A stretch of DNA of 64,000 nt from Pseudoalteromonas phenolica. GTDB taxonomy: Bacteria; Pseudomonadota; Gammaproteobacteria; Enterobacterales; Alteromonadaceae. A model generated the notes under the pieces. The model saw only the letters and a list, made by a program, of their open reading frames with translations. It was not told the origin of the DNA and did no database searches. The translations under genes were made by a program, and so were the position numbers. Positions 36,274 to 45,870 of this stretch are shown here, one piece after another; positions within the stretch are counted from its first letter, which is position 1; every line of letters starts with the position of its first letter. The stretch covers positions 62,001-126,000 of the forward strand of contig NZ_PPSW01000007.1 of NCBI RefSeq assembly GCF_005876835.1, in the 5' to 3' direction.

Positions 36274-37977
36274 ATGAAGATTGAATCAATAAAAATCAAA
36301 AACTTTAGAACAATTGATGAAGAATTAACCATTGATTTGGATGGAAGCCTAACTATTGTTGGCCCTAATAGTAGTGGTAAAACAAACATTCTTAAAGCTG
36401 TCGAGATGCTTTTTACTGGATTTGAAAATAAGAATAAGTACTTATTTGAACGTGACTTCCCCAAAAAACTAGATAGTGGTCAAACATCTCTTGTCGGGAC
36501 ATTTGTACTGGATGATGAAAGTGAAGAAGCTTTAAAGCTTTATAATGATATAAATTTGTGTTTAGAAACACCTAAATCTTTATCTCGAAGTATAAACGTG
36601 TATTTAACATTTTCACGTTCAGGAAAACCAATTTATAGGCTTTTTGTAGGTGAAAAGCACAACCCTAAAAAAACAAAAGAGTTCAACTCACTTCAAAATA
36701 AGCTAATAAACATAATCCTAGATTCATTTGTATGCCACTATGTTTCATCTGTAAAAAATACACATGAACTATTTAATGAACTTCTGCTTCCTTCAATTAG
36801 ATCTTCAATATCTGAAATTTTGGGAGAAAAGCTGCCCGAAATTCATCAAGGGCTAGATGAAATTTCATCTACCATTGATAAGCAACTTGATCTAGTCGGT
36901 TTAGGCCATATACGTGCTCAGTTTAAATTACCTAACAACACTCTCGAAAATATATTATCTTCATTCGAGTACCATCTCTCCGATCCAGTGGAAACAATAA
37001 TTGAAAGTAAAGGAATGGGCGTTCAGTCTGCTGCAATATTTGCTGCTTTTTCTTGGATTACTAAAAGAGAACGAGATTTAGGAAAAAGATCTATATGGTT
37101 AATAGAAGAACCAGAATCATACTTACACCCGGAACTTTCCTCCTCATGTAACCTAATGCTTAACAGCTTATCGGAAGAAGGTTATTTAATAAGGACTACG
37201 CATAGTCTAAAGTTTGTCCCACAAGACCCTAAAAGAGTTATTGGTACTGAAGTTGAAAAGGGTTACACACGAACTAGAACCTATGACACATATACTGAGT
37301 CAACAAAATCCATTAGAAGTGCACTCGGAGTCAAATTCAGTGACTACATGAATTTGGGTATTTTAAATATTTTTGTTGAAGGTAAAACAGATCGTGAGCT
37401 ATTCCAATGGGTTTTGTCGAAGTTACAGGTTAAAGCAACTGGAAAATATTCATGGGACAATGTCAGAAATGCTGAGTTTATAGATTTTGGTGGAACTTCT
37501 GCCCTAGAAGGGTTTATGAAAGCAACATATGAATATGTGAGCAAAGAAAGAGCTACTGTAGTTATCTTAGATGGTGATGACGCAGGTGATAAAACGAGAA
37601 AAAATCTTCAGGGCTTTTTTGGTAAAAAGGGTATTAACTTTGATTTTAATAAAGAATTTATAATGCTACCGCAAGGTTTCGCTATAGAGGGATTGTTCCC
37701 TGAATCATGGCTGATTGAAGCAAATCGTGAACACCCGAATTGGTTTTCTGGATTTTCGCTAGATATGCATAATAAGTTACTCCCATTTACGACAAAAAAT
37801 GAGAATAATAAAGGCCAACTAAGAGAGTACTTAAAACGTAAAGCTGAGAGTTCAGAAAATGATGACTGGGCAAGCTCCTTTATAACACTTTTTGATTTAA
37901 TTGATTCTTCTTTAGAAAAGACCAGCGAAAAAATAAGTGCTTCTTTAAATCAGGGAGATGAAGCCGCTGCAGCTTAG
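36274..37977 (+). CDS. OLD-family ATP-dependent nuclease (AAA ATPase plus TOPRIM)
   Basis: A 567-residue protein of the overcoming-lysogenisation-defect family. The N-terminal ABC/SMC-type ATPase has Walker A GPNSSGKTN at about residues 30-38, the signature and Walker B region IWLIEEPESYLHPELS near 275-290, and the switch His in IRTTHSLKF. The C-terminal TOPRIM nuclease has its catalytic Glu in NIFVEGKTDRELF near residue 368 and the acidic cluster VVILDGDDAGD near 430. OLD proteins cut DNA and several act in phage defence. No UvrD-like helicase follows, so this is a stand-alone (class 1-like) OLD rather than a Gabija pair. The low GC and flanking gene-free DNA suggest horizontal acquisition. 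Confidence 0.9.
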   Translation: MKIESIKIKNFRTIDEELTIDLDGSLTIVGPNSSGKTNILKAVEMLFTGFENKNKYLFERDFPKKLDSGQTSLVGTFVLDDESEEALKLYNDINLCLETPKSLSRSINVYLTFSRSGKPIYRLFVGEKHNPKKTKEFNSLQNKLINIILDSFVCHYVSSVKNTHELFNELLLPSIRSSISEILGEKLPEIHQGLDEISSTIDKQLDLVGLGHIRAQFKLPNNTLENILSSFEYHLSDPVETIIESKGMGVQSAAIFAAFSWITKRERDLGKRSIWLIEEPESYLHPELSSSCNLMLNSLSEEGYLIRTTHSLKFVPQDPKRVIGTEVEKGYTRTRTYDTYTESTKSIRSALGVKFSDYMNLGILNIFVEGKTDRELFQWVLSKLQVKATGKYSWDNVRNAEFIDFGGTSALEGFMKATYEYVSKERATVVILDGDDAGDKTRKNLQGFFGKKGINFDFNKEFIMLPQGFAIEGLFPESWLIEANREHPNWFSGFSLDMHNKLLPFTTKNENNKGQLREYLKRKAESSENDDWASSFITLFDLIDSSLEKTSEKISASLNQGDEAAAA

Positions 37978-38511
37978 TTTTTCAGTATATAAAATGTGTT
38001 CATGAAATTGTTACATAATGGAAAAACTAAAAAGGCATTAAAAATGACACCAAATTGTAAGCTGAAATTGATAGTTTCAGCCATTTAGAAATTGTTTTAA
38101 CTTAGTAAATAGTAGTTAACAGACAAAAAAACTCTTAATCAAGATACAAATAGCAAGAGCAATCGCCGTTTATTGCTCTTGCTATGCCTTAATTTATTAC
38201 TATAAAACAAACAGTTACTACATAAAACAGCACTTTTATACCTCTCTTAAAAACTTTCAAACAAGTCCTTGACCTTAGCCTTACTCGAGGTTTTAGAGTA
38301 CAACCCGAGTTCACTTAGTAAGCTTAGCTTTTCAGTCACTCTGAACTTGTTTCAGGGTCTATGAATAACTAGTTGGATCCCGAAACGAGTTCGGGATGAC
38401 AGCTAAACAAGCTCGGGATGACAAGATAAATGAGCATTAGATTAACTCTCTGAGTTTACTTAATAAGCAATTTTTAAAATCAAATAAGTGGGATTTATGA
38501 CCTGTCATTGG
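37978..38511. other. Gene-free stretch after the OLD gene, containing dispersed-type repeats
   Basis: No coding region is evident. The part at 38341-38416 consists of short hairpins of a kind widely dispersed in marine gammaproteobacterial genomes (annotated separately). The rest is AT-rich. Confidence 0.5.
38341..38416. repeat. Palindromic dispersed repeat
   Basis: CTGAA/TTCAG (38341-38355) and TCCCGAA/TTCGGGA (38378-38396) form two small hairpins, and the word TCGGGATGACA occurs twice (about 38391 and 38411). The pattern resembles the family of intergenic repeats built on the words 'cgagttcgggatgacag'. Whether it recurs in this genome cannot be seen from one window. Confidence 0.55.
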
Positions 38512-38576
38512 TTGACAAAACCCCAAACAAAACTAGAATAACCACATTCGAATACCATTCGAATGTGGTTATTCTA
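38512..38576 (+). promoter_or_regulatory. Promoter and 43-bp palindromic operator of the TetR/RND operon
   Basis: A TTGACA -35 box (38512-38517) and a TAGAAT -10 box (38534-38539) are spaced 16 bases apart. Starting exactly at the -10 box is a perfect inverted repeat: 20 bases at 38534-38553 (TAGAATAACCACATTCGAAT) and their complement at 38557-38576, separated only by ACC. It ends 21 bases before the regulator start codon. A TetR dimer bound here would block the promoter, so the operon is very likely autorepressed. Confidence 0.85.
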
Positions 38577-38597
38577 AAAATTTAAGAGATATGAAGT

Positions 38598-39323
38598 ATG
38601 GCGCCAGCACCAAAATTTAGCCCTGAACAGCAACAAGCAATGATCCTTGATGCGGCTGTTCAGTGTATTCAAGAGTCCTCAATTACCGATTTCACCATGG
38701 CAAAGATTGCCCGCCTTGCAGGCTTGTCGATGGGCTCTGTATATAAGTTTGTTCAAAGTAAAGAAGACATCGTACTTGCGCTTGCTTTTCAATCGTTTAG
38801 ACATGCCTCTGCGGTATTCGAGCGTGTTTTAAAACTTCCTCTGTCTACCCCAGAGAAAATGCTGGCAATCACTCTCATTGCACCTAAAAAGCTGCAATGC
38901 TTTGAGTTTGATTACGAGCTGCAGTCTTACGCAACCAACGAAGCAGTGATCAAACGTGCCTCTTCACTGTGGTCAGGCAAAATGATTGAAGCCTGTAACC
39001 TTTGTGAGCAAGGATTCAAGCTTGCCATCATGGATGGGATCAATGCGGGCGAGCTCAAAGATGTGCCTAATTTAAGTGAGGTCATTGAAGAGATTATCGT
39101 TAGCGGCTGGGCTCTAACCGTGGGTTACGAGCAAGTTATACGCGTTAAGCAACAGCAACAGATTATCGAGGGTACAGCTTCACTACTAGAGCCAATTGCC
39201 TTCAACGCACCAATTATTCGCAGCACAATTCGCCTTCTCAACAGTTATCCCTGGCAATCTCCAATCACGCCAGATTCTCTTGAGCGAATTGAGCAAGCAC
39301 TTATTAATTTAGAATTACGTTAA
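38598..39323 (+). CDS. TetR family transcriptional regulator
   Basis: A 241-residue TetR-type repressor. The N-terminal helix-turn-helix is IARLAGLSMGSVYKFVQSKE (about 35-54); the rest is the helical ligand-binding domain. It is the first gene of an operon with an RND adaptor (12 bp downstream) and pump. The large palindrome over its promoter is the obvious binding site, so it probably represses the efflux pump until a toxic ligand binds. The ligand cannot be predicted. Confidence 0.93.
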   Translation: MAPAPKFSPEQQQAMILDAAVQCIQESSITDFTMAKIARLAGLSMGSVYKFVQSKEDIVLALAFQSFRHASAVFERVLKLPLSTPEKMLAITLIAPKKLQCFEFDYELQSYATNEAVIKRASSLWSGKMIEACNLCEQGFKLAIMDGINAGELKDVPNLSEVIEEIIVSGWALTVGYEQVIRVKQQQQIIEGTASLLEPIAFNAPIIRSTIRLLNSYPWQSPITPDSLERIEQALINLELR

Positions 39324-39335
39324 GGGAGCAACACT

Positions 39336-40451
39336 ATGAATATTACACGCTGGATTGTCAGCATTGTCATTATCTTTACGGTTATAGGCGGACTAGGACT
39401 TACCAAGTTTAACCAAATTCAAGCCATGATCGCATTTGGCGAATCTTTCCCTGAGCCTTCTGCGTCAGTGACTAGCGTTTACGCTGAAACGATTGAGTAT
39501 ACGCAAACGAATAAGGTGATCGGCCAGTTAAAAGCACCTAGCATTATTGATATTAGCAATGAGTATCCGGGCCCTATCAATTACGTTGGCTTTAAACCCG
39601 GTGACATTGTTGAAAAAGGCCAAGTGTTACTTCGCTTAGATACCAGTGTCGAAAAAGCACAACTTGCTGCTGCAAAAGCGCGTGTTACTTTAGCCGAATC
39701 AACCTATGCGCGTGTAACAAAGCTGCTGCAACAAAAGCGTATTAGCCCAGATGAAGTCGACAAAGCCCGCGCTGACGTAGCCGTTGCTAAAGCCGAAGTA
39801 GAAAACCTCAATGCCGTTATTAACAAAAAAACCGTTACCGCCCCTTTCAAAGGCCAAGTTGGCCTTAGCCAATATCAAGTTGGTCAACTTATCGATGCAA
39901 ATATTCAAATCACTACCTTAGTTGGCCTGAACGATACTATTTGGGTCGACTTCTCTGTGCCGCAAACTCTTCGCCAGCCTAAAATCGGCGAAAAAATGAA
40001 AGTCGCACTGGTAAATCAAAAAACATCAGAAGTTGTAGCAAAAGTAATCGCTAAAATGCCGATGCTAGATGCCAACTCTAGACAACAAAGCTATAGAGCT
40101 GAAATCGAGAATCTAGATGGCGCACTCAGTCATAACCAGATTGCCAGCGTGCGTGTGCCGCTATACACAACCAATGCGGTTGTCGTGCCAACCGCAGCCA
40201 TCACTCGCAGTCACTTTGGAGAGTTTGTCTATGCACTTGAAAAAGATGAACAACAAAACTGGCGCGCAAAACCGATTAAAGTCACATTAGGTGAAAAGCT
40301 GGGTGACCAACAAGTTGTACTGTCTGGCCTAAATGGCGGTGAATTTATCGCAGGCGAAGGCGCATTTAAATTAAGAGAAGGTATTTTGGTTTATACCGCG
40401 CCATTCGATGAGCAATTAGCCACGACGGACGACAACACCGGAGGTCAGTAA
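39336..40451 (+). CDS. RND efflux periplasmic adaptor subunit
   Basis: A 371-residue membrane-fusion protein of an RND efflux system, anchored by an N-terminal hydrophobic segment (WIVSIVIIFTVIGGLGL). It shows the usual order: a lipoyl half-motif near FKPGDIVEKGQVLLRLDTSV, a helical hairpin (about 110-165), the second lipoyl half TVTAPFKGQVGLSQYQVGQL, then beta-barrel and membrane-proximal domains. It connects the inner-membrane pump to an outer-membrane channel. Its TAA stop overlaps the ATG of the pump gene, giving translational coupling. No TolC-like gene is in the window, so a shared outer-membrane channel is expected. Confidence 0.93.
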   Translation: MNITRWIVSIVIIFTVIGGLGLTKFNQIQAMIAFGESFPEPSASVTSVYAETIEYTQTNKVIGQLKAPSIIDISNEYPGPINYVGFKPGDIVEKGQVLLRLDTSVEKAQLAAAKARVTLAESTYARVTKLLQQKRISPDEVDKARADVAVAKAEVENLNAVINKKTVTAPFKGQVGLSQYQVGQLIDANIQITTLVGLNDTIWVDFSVPQTLRQPKIGEKMKVALVNQKTSEVVAKVIAKMPMLDANSRQQSYRAEIENLDGALSHNQIASVRVPLYTTNAVVVPTAAITRSHFGEFVYALEKDEQQNWRAKPIKVTLGEKLGDQQVVLSGLNGGEFIAGEGAFKLREGILVYTAPFDEQLATTDDNTGGQ

Positions 40452-43400
40452 TGAGTGCATTACATGAAAACAAACCTTCTTTTATGGACATTTTTGTCAA
40501 TCGCCCCGTGCTAGCGATTGTACTGTCAGTATTGATCATCTTGGCAGGCCTAAACGCCGCGCAAAAAATTTCAGTACAGCAATATCCTAAGATTGAAAGT
40601 GCGTCATTGGTTATCAATACCGTGTATACAGGTGCGTCTGCTGATGTCGTCAAAGGCTATGTGACAGAGCCAATTGAACGCGTAACCTCAACCGTACCCG
40701 GCGTTGATTATGTTGATTCAGTCACCACTGCGGGCTTTAGTAAGGTCACAGCTTGGCTTGAGCTAAACCATAGCACCACAGATGCGCTCGCTGAATTAAC
40801 CACTAAGCTCAACCAAATTAAGTTTGAGTTACCAACAGGGGCAGAAGATCCCGCTATTCAAATTGTGCGTGCCGATAGCCCATATGCCGTGTTCTATTTA
40901 GATGTGCAGTCGCAAGGCTTACCGCGCAGTGAAGTCAGTGATTATCTTATTCGCAATGTTGTGCCAAGCATGAGCGACATTGAGGGCGTGCAAAAAGTCA
41001 CCCTTGAAGGTGGCCGCGACCCTGCAATGCGTATTTGGTTAGACGCAGATAAACTCGCTATTTATAACTTAAGCGCCAGTGATGTGTTTGCTGCACTTCA
41101 AGCAAACAACACCATTGCGACATTAGGTTACAGTGAAAACAACCGTCAACGCATCGATTTAATGGCCAATACTAGCCTGAAAAGTGTTGCTGACTTTGAA
41201 AACCTAATTATCAAAGAGCAAGACGGCTCGCAACTTCGCCTTGGTACGGTTGCCGACATCGAAATCGGTGAAGCCGAAGGTATGGTTACTGCACGTTTAG
41301 ATTCTCATGACACCGTTTTCTTAGCGATTTGGGCGCTGCCTGGTGCGAATGAAATCGACATTGGTGACGCGCTTTATGCCAAGTTACCGCAGATCAACGA
41401 TGGTTTACCGAATGGTATGAATATCGAAATTGGTTACGATGGTACGCTTTACATGCGTGACTCAATTAAAGAGATCTTCACGACGCTTGCCGAAACAGTG
41501 CTACTTGTAGGCATTGTAATTGTTGCCATGATGGGCTCTTTCAGAACTGCCCTTGTGCCATTGGTGACCATTCCTATTTCAATTTTAGGTGCCATCGCCG
41601 TTATTTCGATGATGGGCTTTTCATTGAACCTATTAACCATTCTAGCCATTGTATTATCGGTTGGTTTGGTGGTTGATGATGCCATTGTGGTGGTTGAAAA
41701 CGTGGCGCGTCACATGCGTGAAGGCAAACCTCGTTTGCAAGCTGCACTTATCAGCTCGCGTCAATTATTAGTGCCCGTCATTGCCATGACATTAACCCTT
41801 GCTGCGGTATACGCCCCCATTGGCTTCTTAACAGGTTTAACTGGTTTCTTATTCCGTGAGTTTGCATTTACTTTGGCCATTGCGGTATTGATTTCGGGCC
41901 TAGTGGCTATCACGCTGTCTCCGATCATGAGTGCTTATGTCAGCCCTGAGGGTGGTAAAGAAGGTAAGCTTACACGCAAAGTAAATAGCTATTTCGATAA
42001 GCTACAGAGTTTTTACTTCAAGTCATTAGATAAGTTGTTTGCATGGCGTCCACAAGTGTTCTTCATTGCCATTGTGTTCTCTCTGTTGTCTGCCCCCTTT
42101 TATTTATTGTCGCAAAAAGAGCTTGCACCAGTTGAAGATCAAAGCAGTATTCAAGTCGTGGTTGAAGCGCCACCTGAGTCTTCTCAGGCTTATACTTCAA
42201 GCCGAATGAATGACACAGCAAAAGTCATGAATGAAACCGAAGGCGCTAAATTCACTTGGCAAATTATCACTGCTGCCGCAGGTTTTGGTGGTGTTGAGTT
42301 AGCTCCTTATGAAGAACGTGAAAACTCGGTTCATGACTTATACTTCGACCTATTTGCACGCCTAGGTAGTGTAAATGGTTTAAGTTTGTTCCCTATTTTA
42401 CCAGCTTCATTACCGACTGCGGGCCAGTTCGATATCGAAATGGTAGTCAGAGCCAATGACGACCCTGTAGCAATGAAGAAATATGCTGACGAGATCATCG
42501 CGAAAGCGAATGCCAGTGGTAACTTCTTGTTCGTGAATACCGATTTAAAAATCGATTTACCACAAGCAGAGCTAGAAATTGACCGAGAATTGATTGCAGA
42601 TTTAGGCTTAAACCTGCAATCGGTAAACGAGCAACTGAGCATTTTAATGTCGAACAATTTTGTGAATTACTTCAACAAAGATGGTAAAGCGTATCGTGTT
42701 ATTCCAGCAGTTGATAACGGTGACCGTTACAACCCTGAAAACATCTTAGATATGAAGATCCGCACGGACTCTGGTGAGCTTATTCCTGTGTCAGCATTTG
42801 CGAGCTTAAGAACTTTCACAAGCCCGCGCGTATTGGGGTCATTTAATCAGCAAAGTTCATTTAGGATCTTAGCGGGTGTTTTACCACATGTAACCAAAGA
42901 GCAAGGTTTAACGGCCGTTGAAGAGATTGCAGCAGAAATATTACCTGCAAGCTACTCAATCGACCATGCCGGAGAATCGCGCCAGTTACGTAAAGAAGGC
43001 AATACCATGGTTGGCGTACTGTTAGTGTCGATGATTGTGGTGTATTTCTTACTGACGATTCAGTTTAACAGCTTCCGCGACCCACTTGTGGTGTTACTGG
43101 GCTGTGCGCCATTAGCGCTTGCAGGCGCCCTAATGTTGCCGTTTTTACAGCTTACAACGATTAATATTTATAGCCAGATTGGTCTTATTACTTTAATTGG
43201 TCTGATTGCTAAGAATGGTATTTTAATCGTTGAGTTTGCCAACCACCTTCAGTTCGAAGGCAAGTCGAAACTTGAAGCGGTTAAAGGCGCTGCAGCGACA
43301 CGTTTACGCCCAATATTAATGACAACAGGTGCAACTGTGCTTGGTCACTTCCCATTAGTATTGGTTACAGGCGCTGGCGCAGAAGCACGAAACAGTATTG

Positions 43401-43549
43401 GTATTATCTTAGTGGCGGGCATGTTGATTGGTACCTTCTTCACGCTGATTGTATTACCGCTACTTTACCAAATGTTGGCAAAAGACCACCGTGGTGAAAT
43501 GGAGACTGAAGCCTCATTAACTGAGACTAAGTTTGCTAATTCATTGTGA
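40451..43549 (+). CDS. RND multidrug efflux pump, inner-membrane permease (HAE-1 type)
   Basis: A 1032-residue proton-driven pump of the AcrB/HAE-1 family, with twelve predicted membrane segments and two large periplasmic loops. The proton-relay Asp pair lies in TM4 (VGLVVDDAIVVVENVARHMR), and the family motif GLIAKNGILIVEFANHLQFE is in the second half. The start is FMDIFVNRPVLAIVLSVLII. The length fits the family (about 1030-1050). It is the last gene of the TetR-adaptor-pump operon, followed by the repeat array. The substrates are not predictable from sequence; drugs, bile salts or dyes are typical of the family. Confidence 0.95.
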   Translation: MSALHENKPSFMDIFVNRPVLAIVLSVLIILAGLNAAQKISVQQYPKIESASLVINTVYTGASADVVKGYVTEPIERVTSTVPGVDYVDSVTTAGFSKVTAWLELNHSTTDALAELTTKLNQIKFELPTGAEDPAIQIVRADSPYAVFYLDVQSQGLPRSEVSDYLIRNVVPSMSDIEGVQKVTLEGGRDPAMRIWLDADKLAIYNLSASDVFAALQANNTIATLGYSENNRQRIDLMANTSLKSVADFENLIIKEQDGSQLRLGTVADIEIGEAEGMVTARLDSHDTVFLAIWALPGANEIDIGDALYAKLPQINDGLPNGMNIEIGYDGTLYMRDSIKEIFTTLAETVLLVGIVIVAMMGSFRTALVPLVTIPISILGAIAVISMMGFSLNLLTILAIVLSVGLVVDDAIVVVENVARHMREGKPRLQAALISSRQLLVPVIAMTLTLAAVYAPIGFLTGLTGFLFREFAFTLAIAVLISGLVAITLSPIMSAYVSPEGGKEGKLTRKVNSYFDKLQSFYFKSLDKLFAWRPQVFFIAIVFSLLSAPFYLLSQKELAPVEDQSSIQVVVEAPPESSQAYTSSRMNDTAKVMNETEGAKFTWQIITAAAGFGGVELAPYEERENSVHDLYFDLFARLGSVNGLSLFPILPASLPTAGQFDIEMVVRANDDPVAMKKYADEIIAKANASGNFLFVNTDLKIDLPQAELEIDRELIADLGLNLQSVNEQLSILMSNNFVNYFNKDGKAYRVIPAVDNGDRYNPENILDMKIRTDSGELIPVSAFASLRTFTSPRVLGSFNQQSSFRILAGVLPHVTKEQGLTAVEEIAAEILPASYSIDHAGESRQLRKEGNTMVGVLLVSMIVVYFLLTIQFNSFRDPLVVLLGCAPLALAGALMLPFLQLTTINIYSQIGLITLIGLIAKNGILIVEFANHLQFEGKSKLEAVKGAAATRLRPILMTTGATVLGHFPLVLVTGAGAEARNSIGIILVAGMLIGTFFTLIVLPLLYQMLAKDHRGEMETEASLTETKFANSL

Positions 43550-43559
43550 TCATGATGTT

Positions 43560-44160
43560 TGCGTGGGTTTACCCCACGCAAACACACTCAAAAAAAGTGC
43601 GATATAAAATCGCGCCTACTGAAACCACTAACCTGTTTTTTTGAATGTAGGTCGTCGTTTACGGCGGCAAAGTATTTATGCTCCGGTAGCACCGACTTTA
43701 TGTCGGGTAATTTATTTCGCCATGGTTTGAATATTTTGTCGGGCTAAAGCCCGACCTACAGCGTGAAATTTCCACACGCAAACATAATCAAAAAAAGCGC
43801 GATGTAAAATCGCGCCTACAGAAACCACCAGCCTAGATTATTGCCTGTAGGTCGTCGTTTACGGCGACAAAGTATTTATGCTCCGGTAGCACCAACTTTA
43901 TGTCGGGTAATTTATATCGGTATGGTTTAAGCTTTTTGTCGGGCTAAAGCGCGATGTAAAATCGCGCCTACAGAAACCACCAGCCTAGATTATTGCCTGT
44001 AGGTCGTCGTTTACGGCGACAAAGTATTTAAGCTCCGGTAGCACCAACTTTATGTCGGATAATTTATATCGGTATGGTTTAAGCTTTTTGTCGGGCTAAA
44101 GCCCGACCTACAGCGTGAAATTTCCGCAAGCAAACACAATCAAAAAAAGCGCGTATAAAA
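43560..44160. repeat. Array of 200-bp intergenic repeat units
   Basis: After a partial tail (43560-43596), a 200-bp unit occurs at 43597-43796. A 152-bp truncated copy follows at 43797-43948, a full copy at 43949-44148, and the first bases of a fourth at 44149-44160, ending at the stop codon of the SIMPL gene. Each unit contains palindromes such as GCGCGATGTAAAATCGCGCC, GTCGTCGTTTACGGCGAC and GTCGGGCTAAAGCCCGAC, flanked by CCTACA/TGTAGG. The truncated copy loses exactly the 48-bp tail after GGGCTAAA, where both sides share AAAGC, as expected from recombination at short homology. The second and third copies are almost identical. Confidence 0.85.
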
Positions 44161-44877
44161 TCAATCGGACAAATAATATTCAACGGTCGACACAACGCGA
44201 ACTTTCTTAATATGCGGATTATTTCTGTCTCGTGCCGAAATACTAAATTGGCCTTGCGAGGCACGTTTAATCTTACCTAACTTGCTACCTGAATCTTCGG
44301 CAAACTTAGTCGCCACTTTACGGGCATTTTTAGTCGCCTCTTCGATCATATCAGGCTTAAGTTCATTCAAGCTGGAGTAAATATATTCAGTTTGAAACTG
44401 ATAACTACCCGAGGTAAACACGATACCTTGTTTACCCAACTCAGACAGTTTGCCCATGACGTTTCTTACCGCATCTAAGTCTTGCGAATAGACGGTAACG
44501 TTTTGCTGCGCGGTATAACGAAACTCAGCGCGGGCATTATCACCCCATTGCTGCGCCGACTTGTCAGTAACCGACGGAGAAGTAAACGAGATATCTTCAG
44601 ACTTGATGCCGTTCTTTTCTAAAAAGTCTTTGATGTGGGCAGTTTTCTCATCAAGTGATTCATACAAAGCTTTTAAGTCATTTTCAGCAGCGCTAAATTG
44701 AATTGGCCATATCACTACATCAGAGAGTACTTCACGCTCAGACAAGCCTTTTACGGTAACGGTGCGCTCATATTCTTTAATTGAAATTGCCGCATTCGAG
44801 GCAATAACCGCAAATAATGTCAGGCCCAAAAAGATCCCTGCGGCCAAGAGGAGGTTGTTGTTTGCTTTAGGTTGCAT
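44161..44877 (-). CDS. SIMPL domain protein (DUF541)
   Basis: A 238-residue envelope protein with an N-terminal membrane anchor or signal (NLLLAAGIFLGLTLFAVIAS) and a SIMPL/DUF541 domain (RTVTVKGLSEREVLSDVVIW, then YTAQQNVTVYSQDLDAVRNV and ATKNARKVATKFAEDSGSKL). E. coli YggE is a relative linked to oxidative-stress tolerance; the biochemical role is unclear. I take the ATG at 44877, six bases after AGGA, instead of the GTG one codon earlier. Its stop codon abuts the repeat array, so the repeats have expanded right up to the gene. Confidence 0.88.
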   Translation of the reverse strand: MQPKANNNLLLAAGIFLGLTLFAVIASNAAISIKEYERTVTVKGLSEREVLSDVVIWPIQFSAAENDLKALYESLDEKTAHIKDFLEKNGIKSEDISFTSPSVTDKSAQQWGDNARAEFRYTAQQNVTVYSQDLDAVRNVMGKLSELGKQGIVFTSGSYQFQTEYIYSSLNELKPDMIEEATKNARKVATKFAEDSGSKLGKIKRASQGQFSISARDRNNPHIKKVRVVSTVEYYLSD

Positions 44878-44975
44878 CACATGTCCTTAAAATTTTGTTA
44901 TTTCTATTTCAACAGGCTAAATCATAGCTCAGCTAACTTAACGAAATATGAGCGATGAAGGCTTAAACAAATAAA

Positions 44976-45845
44976 TTAAATAGGAAAAACTTCAGCCAAC
45001 TCATTATCAAGCATGTCGATTACTGACTCAAAACCATGTTTTGGTCGCCAACCCAATTTTTGCTGTGCCGCAGACGAATCATAAATTCGGTCTAGTTGAT
45101 TGGGTAACGTCCATCCTCGCTGTAAAAACATCTTCGCCAATTCTGGGGCTTGCTCTTTTATTAAACCTGCAGCGTCATTAAATAAACGCGGGCAATCCGA
45201 TGCTTTAAACGGCGTTTTACCTGAGACAATAAAACGATTAAACCCAGCAAGTCTCGTGTCTAACGCCGCTAAATGTGCACTTGCAACATCACGTGCGTCG
45301 ATACCCCGAGTAAGTCGATATACCGCCATTAAGTCGGCCGGCTCAGGAAAACAGCGAGACATTTGTAGTACGGTCACAGGCAGTTTAAAAACATCTGAAA
45401 TACTTTTCAGCTTGTCTTCAGCAGCAATTTTACTGCAGTGGTAGATAGTTTTTGGCTGTGGAGTGATTTGCTCATTCACCCAGCCAGCGGTGTGTTCAGG
45501 GGTCGATGCATGGCCATACAGTGCGGTGGTACTGGTGAAAATAAACTGCTTTACCCCCTGCTTGATGCCCTCAAGAGCTAATTGCTCTGTGGCATCCACA
45601 TTAATAGATTGAAACTCGTCGTCAGATAATAATCCGACATGGGGCGCATGTAAGGCTGCGGTATGAATAATGACATCAACCCCTTCGAGAGCTTCCTGGA
45701 TCAGCGTTTTATCGCGAATATCACCAATGAAATCGGCGGTAGAGCAAGGTGTTTTATCTAGGCCTACAACTTGATGAATGCGCATTAACTTAATATAAAT
45801 TGCACGTCCTACTCTGCCCGCAGAGCCCGTCACTAACACTTTCAT
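44976..45845 (-). CDS. NAD-dependent epimerase/dehydratase family protein
   Basis: A 289-residue extended short-chain dehydrogenase. The nucleotide-binding GxxGxxG motif is at the N-terminus (VLVTGSAGRVGRAIYIKL), DVIIHTAALHAP follows, and the catalytic Tyr-Lys pair is in TIYHCSKIAAEDKL near residue 135-148. The family modifies nucleotide sugars or small alcohols; the substrate is unknown. It is followed upstream on the same strand by the kinase and racemase genes with short gaps, so it may belong to that operon. Confidence 0.88.
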   Translation of the reverse strand: MKVLVTGSAGRVGRAIYIKLMRIHQVVGLDKTPCSTADFIGDIRDKTLIQEALEGVDVIIHTAALHAPHVGLLSDDEFQSINVDATEQLALEGIKQGVKQFIFTSTTALYGHASTPEHTAGWVNEQITPQPKTIYHCSKIAAEDKLKSISDVFKLPVTVLQMSRCFPEPADLMAVYRLTRGIDARDVASAHLAALDTRLAGFNRFIVSGKTPFKASDCPRLFNDAAGLIKEQAPELAKMFLQRGWTLPNQLDRIYDSSAAQQKLGWRPKHGFESVIDMLDNELAEVFPI

Positions 45846-45870
45846 GGCTATCTCTTATCTAAAATGACGA

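Noticed and set aside
36274-38597. Gabija-type defence pair
   Set aside because: The OLD protein fits, but no UvrD-like helicase gene follows; the next 600 bp hold no gene.
43560-44160. CRISPR array
   Set aside because: Units are 152-200 bp with internal hairpins and no unique spacers of uniform length; it is an intergenic repeat array.
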